18,498 nucleotides of DNA from Burkholderiales bacterium (GTDB taxonomy: Bacteria; Pseudomonadota; Gammaproteobacteria; Burkholderiales; Usitatibacteraceae), in the NCBI GenBank assembly GCA_014378085.1, contig JACMOJ010000365.1, positions 1 through 18,498 on the forward strand, in the 5' to 3' direction. The translations under genes and the position numbers were made by a program. Below the pieces are notes generated by a model. It worked only from the letters and a program-made list of their open reading frames with translations. It did no database searches and was not told the DNA's origin. Below are positions 8,348 to 15,591 of the stretch, in pieces (within the stretch, counting starts at the first letter, position 1; each line of letters opens with the position of its first letter).

Positions 8348-8978
8348 TCTCGCGGCACGCCGGCCGCTGCGGCTGCAAGCTCCGATTTTTGGATCGGCGC
8401 GTGGGCTGATGCCGCTGATTTGTGCGACTTTACTGTCGGTCTTTGTCTCCAATCCGATTGCCGCACAAGCAGACGGTGTAAAACTTAAGTCGGCGAAGCT
8501 GGAGCTGACCGACGACGGCTATCAGGTCAACGCGGATTTTGATTTACAACTCGCGACGTCCTTGCTTGAAACCGTTCGCAAGGGTGTTCCCCTGTACTTT
8601 ACCGTTGACTTTGAGATCACTCGCAGCCGATGGTATTGGTTGGACGAGGTTGCGACGCGGACGTCGCGTGAACGCCGGGTGTCTTACGCGCCGCTAACCG
8701 AACAGTTCCGCCTCAATACTGCGGGTATTTCACAAAATCTGACCTCAGCGGAAGATGTACAGCGGGTGCTGTCACGCATTCGTTCATGGACAATTGCCGA
8801 TCGCGGCAAATTCAAGCCTGGTGACAAATTTGAGGCGGCGATTCGATTTCGTCTTGATACCGCGCAGCTGCCAAAGCCGTTTCAACTGAACACATTCGGC
8901 TCTCGCGAGTGGAATTTATCCAGCGAATGGTCTCGCTGGACCGTGACCATCGGCAAAGACGGGAGCGTGATGCCATGA
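8325..8978 (+). CDS. DUF4390 exported protein
   Basis: This small protein of unknown function has a DUF4390-like pattern: KLKSAKLELTDDGYQVNADF, a VPLYFTVDFEITRSRWYW segment and PLTEQFRLN. The C-terminal half has FEAAIRFRLDTAQLPKPFQL and SSEWSRW. The frame is open from 8250, but that part lies inside rsmB. I chose ATG 8325 because it gives an arginine-containing n-region before the hydrophobic segment LMPLICATLLSVFVS and a likely cleavage after IAAQA. ATG 8409 is a shorter alternative that begins at the hydrophobic core. From 8325 the product is 217 residues, predicted periplasmic. It overlaps rsmB by 23 bp, and its TGA overlaps the ntrY ATG (ATGA at 8975). Genes of this family commonly sit directly before ntrY in betaproteobacteria, which suggests a link to the kinase, for example at its periplasmic domain. 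That link is inference. Confidence 0.85.
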   Translation: MAPQPLPSLAARRPLRLQAPIFGSARGLMPLICATLLSVFVSNPIAAQADGVKLKSAKLELTDDGYQVNADFDLQLATSLLETVRKGVPLYFTVDFEITRSRWYWLDEVATRTSRERRVSYAPLTEQFRLNTAGISQNLTSAEDVQRVLSRIRSWTIADRGKFKPGDKFEAAIRFRLDTAQLPKPFQLNTFGSREWNLSSEWSRWTVTIGKDGSVMP

Positions 8979-11227
8979 TTCGCGCCATTGTGTTTAGTTG
9001 CGTCGCATTAGGTCTCGCGCTGATCGCCATGATGTTTCGTGCATCCAGCAATAACGCCGTGTTTGAACAAAACTACGCGTTGTTGTTTTGGCTCGGTTTG
9101 GCACTTACCGTCGGGCTACTTGGCCTCATTGCCAGCCAAGTCTATTCGTTAGTCAAAAAACTTCGGTCACGTGTCTTTGGTGCGAAGTTAGGCCTTCGAT
9201 TGATGGCGGTGTTTGCCCTCATGGCGGTAATTCCCGGTGGCCTGGTGTATTCGATCTCGGTCCAATTTCTAAACCGCTCGATTGATTCGTGGTTTGACGT
9301 CCCGGTTGACCAGGCTTTTGAAAGCGCCTTGAACCTTGGGCGGGCGGCACTCGAGGTAAATGCCAATGACCTAGTGCGTCGCTCGCGTGATGCGGCACTA
9401 CGCGCTGCAGACGGGGTGAGTGATGCGGGAGAAATTGCCAAACAGATTCGCACACAATATAACTTCGATGAAGTGCTGATCGCAGGCGAAGATACCAATG
9501 TGCGGGGCTGGGTTGGCGGGGACCAGAAAACACTCACCAATCGCGTACGCCTCATGCCGGAAAAACCTACCGCTAGCGAAGTTCGCGATGCCATCTCCAA
9601 AGGGCCGCAGAAATTCATCGAGACCTTAGGCGATCGTGCCATTTATTTCCGCGTCGTTATTTTGATTCCCGCAGCACCCTCCATTGCGGGCACGCAGGTG
9701 TTGCAGATCATGCAGTCTGCGCCCAGAAAGTTGGTCAGCGACGCGCAGAGTGTCGAGTCCGGCGTTCGTGATTATCAGCGCCTCCAGTTGTTGCGAGATG
9801 GCCTCAAGCGCGTTTTTGCGCTGACACTGACCTTGGCGATGGTGCTGACACTGTTCTCCGCCATTGCGCTTTCTTTTTTGCTTTCTGAGCGCCTTTCCGC
9901 GCCCTTGTCCGCGCTGGCAGAATCGACAAGGGCAATTGCGAGAGGCGATTTCACCAAGCTCAATCCTGTCAAGAGTCGGGATGAATTTGGGGTGTTAACG
10001 CAGTCATTTAACACCATGACAAGACAATTAAGCGAGGCATCCGGTGTGGTCGCGGCAAAACAGGTCGAGCTCGAAGCGGCAAACGTCTACCTAGAGTCGA
10101 TCCTTGGAAACTTAACCTCGGGCGTTGTGACGCTTGATGATAAGTTAATTGCAAAATCAATTAATCGTATCGCGCGCGAGATGTTAGATATTTCCGCAGC
10201 GTTGACAGATGGCAAGCCGTTGCCAGAATGGGCGACCGCTCACCCGCAGCTTGCAGCGATGATTGCCCAGATTGCCGAGCTTTTGGTCACGGCACGGGAG
10301 AACACACGCGAAACCATGCGAGAGCGGCCATGGGAGCGGCAATTCACCATCGAAATGGCAGAAACGCCACTAGGTTCGCCCGCGTCAACCGTCCAAATGA
10401 AAGCGCTTAATGCGGGCGGCGCAGCGGGGAAACGCGTATTGCTGGTGCGTGGAATCAAATTACCCAAAGACATCGACGCCGGGTATGTATTGGTATTTGA
10501 CGACATCACCGGCCTGATTCAAGCGCAACGCGACGCCGCCTGGGGGGAAGTCGCGCGACGGCTAGCGCATGAAATCAAAAACCCACTGACGCCGATTCAG
10601 CTATCAGCGGAACGGATGCAAATGAAGCTTGCCGACAAGCTACCAGAACCAGAACGTGAAATCTTGAATCGTGCGACTCATACCATCGTCGCCCAAGTTG
10701 CCGCGCTCAAGGGGATGGTCGACGATTTCAGCCTTTACTCCAGAGCATCACGGATGAAAGCGGAGCGACTCGATTTGAATGAGCTGGTGCTCGATGTATT
10801 GGCGCTATACCAATCCATGCCGGCTAAGCTCGAATCTGACCTGGCCCCGGCGTTACCGCAGGTATCAGCCGATCCGGCGCTGCTCCGCCAAGTCATACAC
10901 AATCTCATGCAGAACGCGCAAGACGCGCTCGTGAATGCGGAAAACCCGACGGTCACCGTCGCAACCCGCCTGGTCATCAGCCCCGCTGGAAACAACCTCA
11001 CGCTTTGCGTCGCAGACAACGGCTCGGGGATTCGCGCGGATGTCATGGCCCGTATCTTCGAGCCGTACGTCACAACGAAGGCGCGCGGCACCGGGCTCGG
11101 CCTCCCCATTGTGAAGAAAATCATCGATGAACACCGTGGCACTATTTTTGCTGAAAACATCGCGCCGCACGGCGCGATGATCACCATCACCCTGCCGGTC
11201 GCAAATTTGGCAGGCGAAGTCATCTAG
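8975..11227 (+). CDS. ntrY: NtrY-type sensor histidine kinase
   Basis: Membrane-bound kinase of the NtrYX two-component family, linked in other bacteria to nitrogen and redox responses. The 750-residue product has an N-terminal hairpin (about 3-20 and 34-60) and a third membrane segment near 70-98. A large extracytoplasmic sensor region follows, to about 279, then a fourth segment at 280-303. HAMP follows (ending near 355, with ARGDFTKLN and DEFGVLTQSFNTM), then a PAS-like region (LESILGNLTSGVVTLDD). The HisKA box ARRLAHEIKNPLTPIQLS has His532 as phospho-acceptor. The HATPase boxes are HNLMQNAQDAL (from 642), VADNGSGI, FEPYVTTKARG and GTGLGLPIVKKI (from 705). All catalytic boxes look intact. 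The frame is open from 8909, but the ATG at 8975 overlaps the DUF4390 stop as ATGA and begins directly before the first membrane segment. ntrX follows after 31 bp. Confidence 0.93.
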   Translation: MIRAIVFSCVALGLALIAMMFRASSNNAVFEQNYALLFWLGLALTVGLLGLIASQVYSLVKKLRSRVFGAKLGLRLMAVFALMAVIPGGLVYSISVQFLNRSIDSWFDVPVDQAFESALNLGRAALEVNANDLVRRSRDAALRAADGVSDAGEIAKQIRTQYNFDEVLIAGEDTNVRGWVGGDQKTLTNRVRLMPEKPTASEVRDAISKGPQKFIETLGDRAIYFRVVILIPAAPSIAGTQVLQIMQSAPRKLVSDAQSVESGVRDYQRLQLLRDGLKRVFALTLTLAMVLTLFSAIALSFLLSERLSAPLSALAESTRAIARGDFTKLNPVKSRDEFGVLTQSFNTMTRQLSEASGVVAAKQVELEAANVYLESILGNLTSGVVTLDDKLIAKSINRIAREMLDISAALTDGKPLPEWATAHPQLAAMIAQIAELLVTARENTRETMRERPWERQFTIEMAETPLGSPASTVQMKALNAGGAAGKRVLLVRGIKLPKDIDAGYVLVFDDITGLIQAQRDAAWGEVARRLAHEIKNPLTPIQLSAERMQMKLADKLPEPEREILNRATHTIVAQVAALKGMVDDFSLYSRASRMKAERLDLNELVLDVLALYQSMPAKLESDLAPALPQVSADPALLRQVIHNLMQNAQDALVNAENPTVTVATRLVISPAGNNLTLCVADNGSGIRADVMARIFEPYVTTKARGTGLGLPIVKKIIDEHRGTIFAENIAPHGAMITITLPVANLAGEVI

Positions 11228-11245
11228 ACGCGCTAAACTGAACAT

Positions 11246-11252
11246 CAGGAAA
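11246..11252 (+). promoter_or_regulatory. Ribosome binding site of ntrX
   Basis: CAGGAAA ends 6 nt before the ntrX ATG at 11259. It is one of the few clear Shine-Dalgarno matches in the window and supports that start over any internal one. Confidence 0.7.
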
Positions 11253-11258
11253 CCCACC

Positions 11259-12530
11259 ATGCCAGCCAACAATATTTTGGTCGTTGACGACGAAATCGGA
11301 ATTCGGGAATTGTTATCCGAAATTCTGAAGGACGAAGGTTATTCCGTTCGTGTCGCCGAAAACGCAGCCGTCGCTCGAGCCGCTCGCCGCGAGGCGCGGC
11401 CGGATCTTGTCCTGCTCGATATCTGGATGCCAGACATGGACGGCATTTCACTTCTCAAGGAGTGGGCGCAGTCTGGTCAGCTCACAATGCCGGTGGTGAT
11501 GATGTCTGGACACGGCACGATTGAGTCGGCCATTGAAGCGACCCGTATCGGTGCGTTTGACTTTCTGGAAAAGCCAATCAGCCTGCCGAAGTTGGTGGCA
11601 ACCGTTGGCAAAGCGCTGGCCGGCGGACGCGTGCTGGCAAAACCCGGGCTATCGTTTGCACACTTGGGGCGCGCCAAGGTCATCACTGAATTACGTCAAC
11701 GTCTCGATCAAGTAAGCCGCCTGCGCATGCCGCTGCTACTCACCGGGGAGAACGGTTGCGGCTTCGAGCTGATCGCCCGCATGGTGCACCTGCGCAACAC
11801 GCCATGGTTCGCGCCCGCTGATCACGCGTGGTTAGCGCTAAATCCATTTGCGCCATTAGCCGAAGCACGCGATGGCGTTCTTTTTGTCGAAGATATTGAA
11901 CGTCTGACAAGAAACGAACAGCGTGGGCTCTCGCAACTCATCACCAAGCTTGAAAAATTTAATGTGCGTTTGGTCGCCGCGACTTCGCACCCGTTAATTC
12001 CAATGATCGAAGCGGGTGAATTTGACTCCAATCTGCACGCGCAGCTGTCTGGTATTACTTTGCGAATTCCGTCAATTCGCGAACACGCGGAAGATATTCC
12101 CGATCTCGCCAACACGATGTTGTTGCAGATGGTGGAAGCTAACGAGTCGCCGTTGCGCTCCTTTAGTGTCGGCGCACTCAATGCATTACGCAATCTAGAG
12201 TGGCCGGGCAATTTGCCAGTGTTACAAAACGCTGTAAAGACGTTGGCCCTCACCAGCTTGTCTGCCGAAATCACCACCGATGACGTTGGACGCGTCGCGG
12301 TTGAACTCGGACTCAATATTGCGGCGGGTGATATGCCAATGGGCGGCATCCCGTTTGATCTACCGTTGCGCGAAGCGCGCGAGCGTTTTGAATACCAATA
12401 CTTCTTGCACCACATTCGACACGAAGAAGGCAACATGTCACGCGTTGCCGACAAAGTTGGCCTAGAACGCACGCACCTTTATCGGAAATTGAAGCAGCTA
12501 GGTATTCGCCCGTCGGGCAAAACGGAGTAG
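11259..12530 (+). CDS. ntrX: NtrX-type response regulator with degenerate AAA+ domain
   Basis: Partner of NtrY. The 423-residue product has a receiver domain with the acidic pair Asp10-Asp11, phospho-acceptor Asp54 (LLDIWMPDMDG), Thr87 and Lys105, all intact. The C-terminus has a Fis-type helix-turn-helix (NMSRVADKVGLERTHLYRKL). The central domain aligns with sigma-54-activator AAA+ modules but has lost key residues. Walker A reads GENGCGFE, with Phe169 (TTC at 11763-11765) in place of Lys. The ESELFG...GAFTGA segment is absent, and the stretch between Walker A and Walker B is about 20 residues short. Walker B reads LFVEDI instead of LFLDEI. The usual FRxDLYxRL arginine fingers are FDSNLHAQL (255-263). 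WPGNVREL is WPGNLPVL (315-322), losing the sensor II arginine. It is probably a phosphorylation-controlled DNA-binding regulator working with sigma-70 RNA polymerase; that role is inferred. NtrX proteins lacking GAFTGA are known in other proteobacteria. Confidence 0.9.
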   Translation: MPANNILVVDDEIGIRELLSEILKDEGYSVRVAENAAVARAARREARPDLVLLDIWMPDMDGISLLKEWAQSGQLTMPVVMMSGHGTIESAIEATRIGAFDFLEKPISLPKLVATVGKALAGGRVLAKPGLSFAHLGRAKVITELRQRLDQVSRLRMPLLLTGENGCGFELIARMVHLRNTPWFAPADHAWLALNPFAPLAEARDGVLFVEDIERLTRNEQRGLSQLITKLEKFNVRLVAATSHPLIPMIEAGEFDSNLHAQLSGITLRIPSIREHAEDIPDLANTMLLQMVEANESPLRSFSVGALNALRNLEWPGNLPVLQNAVKTLALTSLSAEITTDDVGRVAVELGLNIAAGDMPMGGIPFDLPLREARERFEYQYFLHHIRHEEGNMSRVADKVGLERTHLYRKLKQLGIRPSGKTE

Positions 12531-12589
12531 TACCCAACCGCAGGGCGGACGAAGCATTCATCGGGACTGAGGCGCTGCTGGGACAACCT

Positions 12590-13564
12590 CTAAGTGCTGA
12601 GCTGCCCTATCCGCACCACCGTCAAGCCGGGCTTCACATGCACTAACGTCGGCATGATCAATACACAGTTGTCATACGGTGCCAGCACTGGATTGCCGCC
12701 ATCATAGGCGATCAAATCGCCACGGCGCGCGATGATGTCCAAGCCCTGTGTCCCTTCACGAAATCGGTAGTCGGCGCTGTTGGCAATCAAGGCGTCGGTG
12801 ACACGTACCACCTTGGGCGCAGGCAGTGGTGCCGGATCGATCTGCTGATCGGCAAGCGCTTGGTCTACACAATTCGTCGCCCGCAAAAACCGCCACGTAC
12901 ATTGCCAAGCAACATCCTCTGCCGCCGCTTCCCAATGTTGCCCGCACTCCACCAGCAAGGCATTTTTTGTCGATGATGCATCGCCAAACCCGCCGTAGTC
13001 ACGCATACGCGTGCCATTGGCATGCCCTTTGTCGCTGACGATGAATTCTGGTAAGCCAACATCGCGGGCAAAAGCGATCCCCTTTCCCAACGCACCACAG
13101 ATCATGACGGGTCCGTGCGGGTCATGCATCGAGTGAATGTCCAGCAGCAGATCAACATCGTCGATGACGGCACGCATCGCGCGGGCGCGCCGGAGCTCAA
13201 CCGAGTCGCGCGGCCCATCAAGGGTCGCAGTTGTCCAGACGCGATTGAAATCTTCATCAACATACCGATTGCCGTGCGGATGCTGTGGATCCCAAGCGCG
13301 GTACGCCTCCACGTTGGCAAATGAAAGTGACAACTTGCCGCGCGTTGGCCGCACATTCATTTTGAACAAACGGTCAACGGCGATCGCGCCACAAATTTCG
13401 TTGCCGTGAGTAACCGCATTTACCATCACGTGCGGCCCGGCCACGCCCGAATCAAACGTGGTGATGTACTCCACACCGGTGTTGCCCGCCCGGTAGCCGG
13501 AGATGTCCGGCGGCGAAAGTTCGACGCGATACGGAGATTTGCCCGCTGTAACTTTAGTGGTCAT
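12590..13564 (-). CDS. Succinylglutamate desuccinylase/aspartoacylase-family deacylase (M14-like)
   Basis: Predicted cytoplasmic zinc hydrolase that cleaves the acyl-amide bond of N-acyl amino acids, as AstE, aspartoacylase and DoeB do. The 324-residue product has the zinc motif THGNE (His53, Glu56) and the third ligand in LLLDIHSMHDP (His144). The substrate-binding pattern DEDFNR is at 103-108, with the catalytic glutamate in ALLVECGQHW (Glu206). A beta-rich C-terminal domain follows. The frame is open to 13792, but residues before 13564 are only a shadow of the histidine-rich end of the preceding gene. The ATG at 13564 overlaps that gene by 11 bases, has GGGGACGG upstream and starts a plausible N-terminus. 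It is last in the transporter operon and converges with ntrX across 59 bp, where I see no intrinsic terminator. The exact acyl group is unknown. Confidence 0.88.
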   Translation of the reverse strand: MTTKVTAGKSPYRVELSPPDISGYRAGNTGVEYITTFDSGVAGPHVMVNAVTHGNEICGAIAVDRLFKMNVRPTRGKLSLSFANVEAYRAWDPQHPHGNRYVDEDFNRVWTTATLDGPRDSVELRRARAMRAVIDDVDLLLDIHSMHDPHGPVMICGALGKGIAFARDVGLPEFIVSDKGHANGTRMRDYGGFGDASSTKNALLVECGQHWEAAAEDVAWQCTWRFLRATNCVDQALADQQIDPAPLPAPKVVRVTDALIANSADYRFREGTQGLDIIARRGDLIAYDGGNPVLAPYDNCVLIMPTLVHVKPGLTVVRIGQLST

Positions 13565-14573
13565 GCTTGTGTCCGTCCCCATGCGTGTGCCCGTGATCGC
13601 CCTGTTTGTGATCGTGGCCCTTCTCGTGACCCTTCTCGTGGACTTTTTCATCGCCGTGGTCATGTCCGCAATCGTGATGATGTTGATGTCCGGGCATGTT
13701 GTCATGCGCGTAGGCGGCAATCTCTTCAATGAGGTGCGTGATGTCCTGCTGCAGCTTGCTGAAATTTTCGTTGGGCTCACGTGTTTCTTCATTCATATAG
13801 AGCCGTCGATTGATCTCAATTTGCAGGGAATGTTTGTTCGTCTCGGGGTCCGAATAGGCACGCACCAGCTCAACACCTTTGTAGGGGTCATTGATCTTTA
13901 CGTTGTAGCCCATTTCCTTTAGAACAACCGAAACAAAAGTCGTGAACGCGGGCGAACAACTGGTGCCGTCACGGTCACCCAATACAAAATCGGCACGGGC
14001 AACCCCCGGGCCTTCCTCAGAGATGACCGATGATGTTGCCGGCATCGAATGGCAATTCACGTGCCATACCGCGCCGTAGTGCTTGTGCGCGGCATTGATC
14101 GCGTCCCGCACCGCCTTGTGATACGGCGCATAACACTTGGTGATGCGCGCCTGTACTTCGGCCACTGACAGTTTGCGGTCATAAATAGATTCACCGGTGT
14201 CGAGCTGTCGCCACACCAACCCAATACCTTTTTCGGTCTTTTTTGACACGTTAATCGGCCCCGGCCAGTTGCTATCCAGCAGCGCGGCATCGATATCTAA
14301 CAGTGAACGATTCGCGTCGATATAGCTGCGGGGAAAATTCGCCGCGATCAACGTTGCGCCAAGGTCTGGCGCGGCACTGAACAGGACATCAACATGAGTG
14401 TCTTCCGCACGGCGTAACACGAGTGGGTCGACGATGTGGCTAAAATCCGCCGGATACCGCGTGCCGCTATGTGGAGAATCAAACACCACAGGCACATCAT
14501 GGTCGTGCGTTGTGCGGGGAGTGGTGAGTACGTAAGCAACGGAGGGAAAATGCGGTTGAATCACAGTAGACAT
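13554..14573 (-). CDS. N-formylglutamate amidohydrolase-family enzyme with His-rich tail
   Basis: FGase-family hydrolases remove formyl groups from N-formyl-L-glutamate, the last step of one histidine-degradation route; some act on other N-acyl amino acids. The 339-residue product has family motifs VVFDSPHSGTRYP (about 29-41), FPRSYIDANRSLLDID, WHVNCHSMPA, GDRDGTSCSP, NDPYKGVELVRAY and LQIEINRRLYMNEE. The frame is open to 14678, but the ATG at 14573, one base after the stop of the upstream ATPase gene, gives a normal N-terminus and tight coupling. The C-terminal 44 residues (296-339) are a tail with 16 histidines plus Asp, Glu, Gly and Lys, and are not part of the usual fold. No other hut gene is nearby, so a role in histidine degradation is not supported by context. 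Coupling to the transporter and the M14-like deacylase points to processing of an imported N-acyl compound. Confidence 0.88.
   Translation of the reverse strand: MSTVIQPHFPSVAYVLTTPRTTHDHDVPVVFDSPHSGTRYPADFSHIVDPLVLRRAEDTHVDVLFSAAPDLGATLIAANFPRSYIDANRSLLDIDAALLDSNWPGPINVSKKTEKGIGLVWRQLDTGESIYDRKLSVAEVQARITKCYAPYHKAVRDAINAAHKHYGAVWHVNCHSMPATSSVISEEGPGVARADFVLGDRDGTSCSPAFTTFVSVVLKEMGYNVKINDPYKGVELVRAYSDPETNKHSLQIEINRRLYMNEETREPNENFSKLQQDITHLIEEIAAYAHDNMPGHQHHHDCGHDHGDEKVHEKGHEKGHDHKQGDHGHTHGDGHKHDH
13557..13688 (-). repeat. Histidine-rich low-complexity tail coding segment
   Basis: This stretch encodes the last 44 residues of the FGase-family protein: 16 His, with many Asp/Glu, Gly and Lys. 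It includes an imperfect EKGHEKGH repeat, also visible in the DNA as repeated CCCTTCTCGTG on the plus strand. Such tails bind Ni2+, Zn2+ or Cu2+ in proteins such as UreE and HypB. The low complexity also keeps a second frame open, which explains the false upstream extension of the next gene. Confidence 0.85.
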
Positions 14574-14574
14574 G

Positions 14575-15591
14575 TCAGTTACTCGATGGTGTGGAATGCA
14601 GATGGCAGGCGGCAAATCGTAGTGGTGCGATTTGTTTGAGTTGGGGACGTTCGGTCTGGCAGCGGTTGCCGGGAACACTCGATGTATGGGGGCAACGCGG
14701 ATGGAAATGACAACCTTGCGGCGGATTCAGCGGTGACGGAATTTCGCCTGTGACCGCAACAAAGTCTTTCTTTCGCACCTGTAAGGTCGGCACTTCTTTC
14801 AGCAATGCTTGGGTATATGGATGTTGCGGGGTGGCGAACAATTCCTCGGTTGGCCCCTCTTCAACCACGCGGCCAAGATACATCACCACAACGCGATCAG
14901 AGAGATGATTTACCACCCCAAGGTCGTGACTGATAAACAGATATGTCAGATCCAGCTCTTCTCGCAACTGAATAAACAAATTTAACACCTGCGCCTGAAT
15001 GGAGACGTCGAGCGCCGCAACCGCTTCATCGCAAACCAGAAAGGTCGGTTTCACCGCAAGCGCCCGCGCAATGCCGATACGCGCCCGCTGCCCGCCTGAA
15101 AACTGATGCGGGAACCGATCAATCAACGCCGCGTCGAGCCCCACTTTGTTCATCATTGCCGACACGTAGTCGCGTTGCTCGGCTTTGGTAACCAACCCAT
15201 GCACCAACGGTGCTTCACCAATAATTTTTTGGATACGAAAGCGGGGGTTCAGCGAGGCATACGGATCTTGGAAAATCATTTGCGTTTCAAGTTGCATGGC
15301 GCGCGCCTGGTCCGCGTTCATGTTTCCAACCAGCTCGCCGCGCCAGCGCTTGCTGCCTTCGCTCGGCTGATGCAACCCCACCACGACACGACCCAGCGTG
15401 GATTTGCCGCACCCCGACTCACCCACCAGACCGACCACCTCGCCTTTGCGGATGGAAAGATTGACACCATCCACCGCATGCACCGTCTCGGCGACGTTGT
15501 TTGCACCCAGTGCATTCGCCACGCGGCTAACCACGTCGAGCGGCTTCGAAAAACGTTTGGAGACCTGCTGCAACTCGAGTAACGGCGTCAT
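14575..15591 (-). CDS. ABC transporter ATPase, OppF/DppF type
   Basis: One of the two ATPases of a peptide-type ABC importer, at the inner face of the membrane. The 338-residue product has Walker A GESGCGKS (57-64), Q-loop region QMIFQDPYASLNPR, signature FSGGQRARIGIARAL, Walker B FLVCDEAVAALDVS and H-loop LFISHDLGVV. The usual DEPVSALD is DEAVAALD here, keeping the catalytic Glu. The C-terminal oligopeptide-transporter segment has the cysteine pattern GCHFHPRCPHTSS...RC. Residues 18-36 form a small insertion before the conserved strand, seen in some OppF proteins. The ATG at 15591 overlaps the stop of the OppD-type gene by 4 bases (ATGA), and its own stop is 1 base before the FGase gene. Confidence 0.93.
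   Translation of the reverse strand: MTPLLELQQVSKRFSKPLDVVSRVANALGANNVAETVHAVDGVNLSIRKGEVVGLVGESGCGKSTLGRVVVGLHQPSEGSKRWRGELVGNMNADQARAMQLETQMIFQDPYASLNPRFRIQKIIGEAPLVHGLVTKAEQRDYVSAMMNKVGLDAALIDRFPHQFSGGQRARIGIARALAVKPTFLVCDEAVAALDVSIQAQVLNLFIQLREELDLTYLFISHDLGVVNHLSDRVVVMYLGRVVEEGPTEELFATPQHPYTQALLKEVPTLQVRKKDFVAVTGEIPSPLNPPQGCHFHPRCPHTSSVPGNRCQTERPQLKQIAPLRFAACHLHSTPSSN

Noticed and set aside
8909..8974. Upstream extension of ntrY by 22 residues
   Set aside because: The extension is charged and lies inside the DUF4390 gene. The ATG at 8975 has the ATGA overlap and sits directly before the first membrane segment.
11822..12472. Minus-strand ORF of 216 codons opposite ntrX
   Set aside because: It is Ser/Arg/Cys-rich with no domain, and the plus strand carries a coherent receiver/AAA+/Fis protein. 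It is a codon-bias shadow.
12531..12589. Possible bidirectional terminator between the convergent ntrX and deacylase genes
   Set aside because: No stable hairpin followed by a T tract on either strand could be found in these 59 bp.
13565..13792. N-terminal extension of the M14-like deacylase: an open frame from 13792 adding 76 residues
   Set aside because: The residues are Thr/Arg/Met-rich and lie wholly inside the FGase gene, where the repetitive His codons keep a second frame free of stops. The ATG at 13564 gives the normal N-terminus.
14574..14678. Upstream extension of the FGase-family gene by 35 residues
   Set aside because: It lies inside the OppF-type gene. The ATG at 14573, one base after that gene's stop, matches the tight spacing of the operon.
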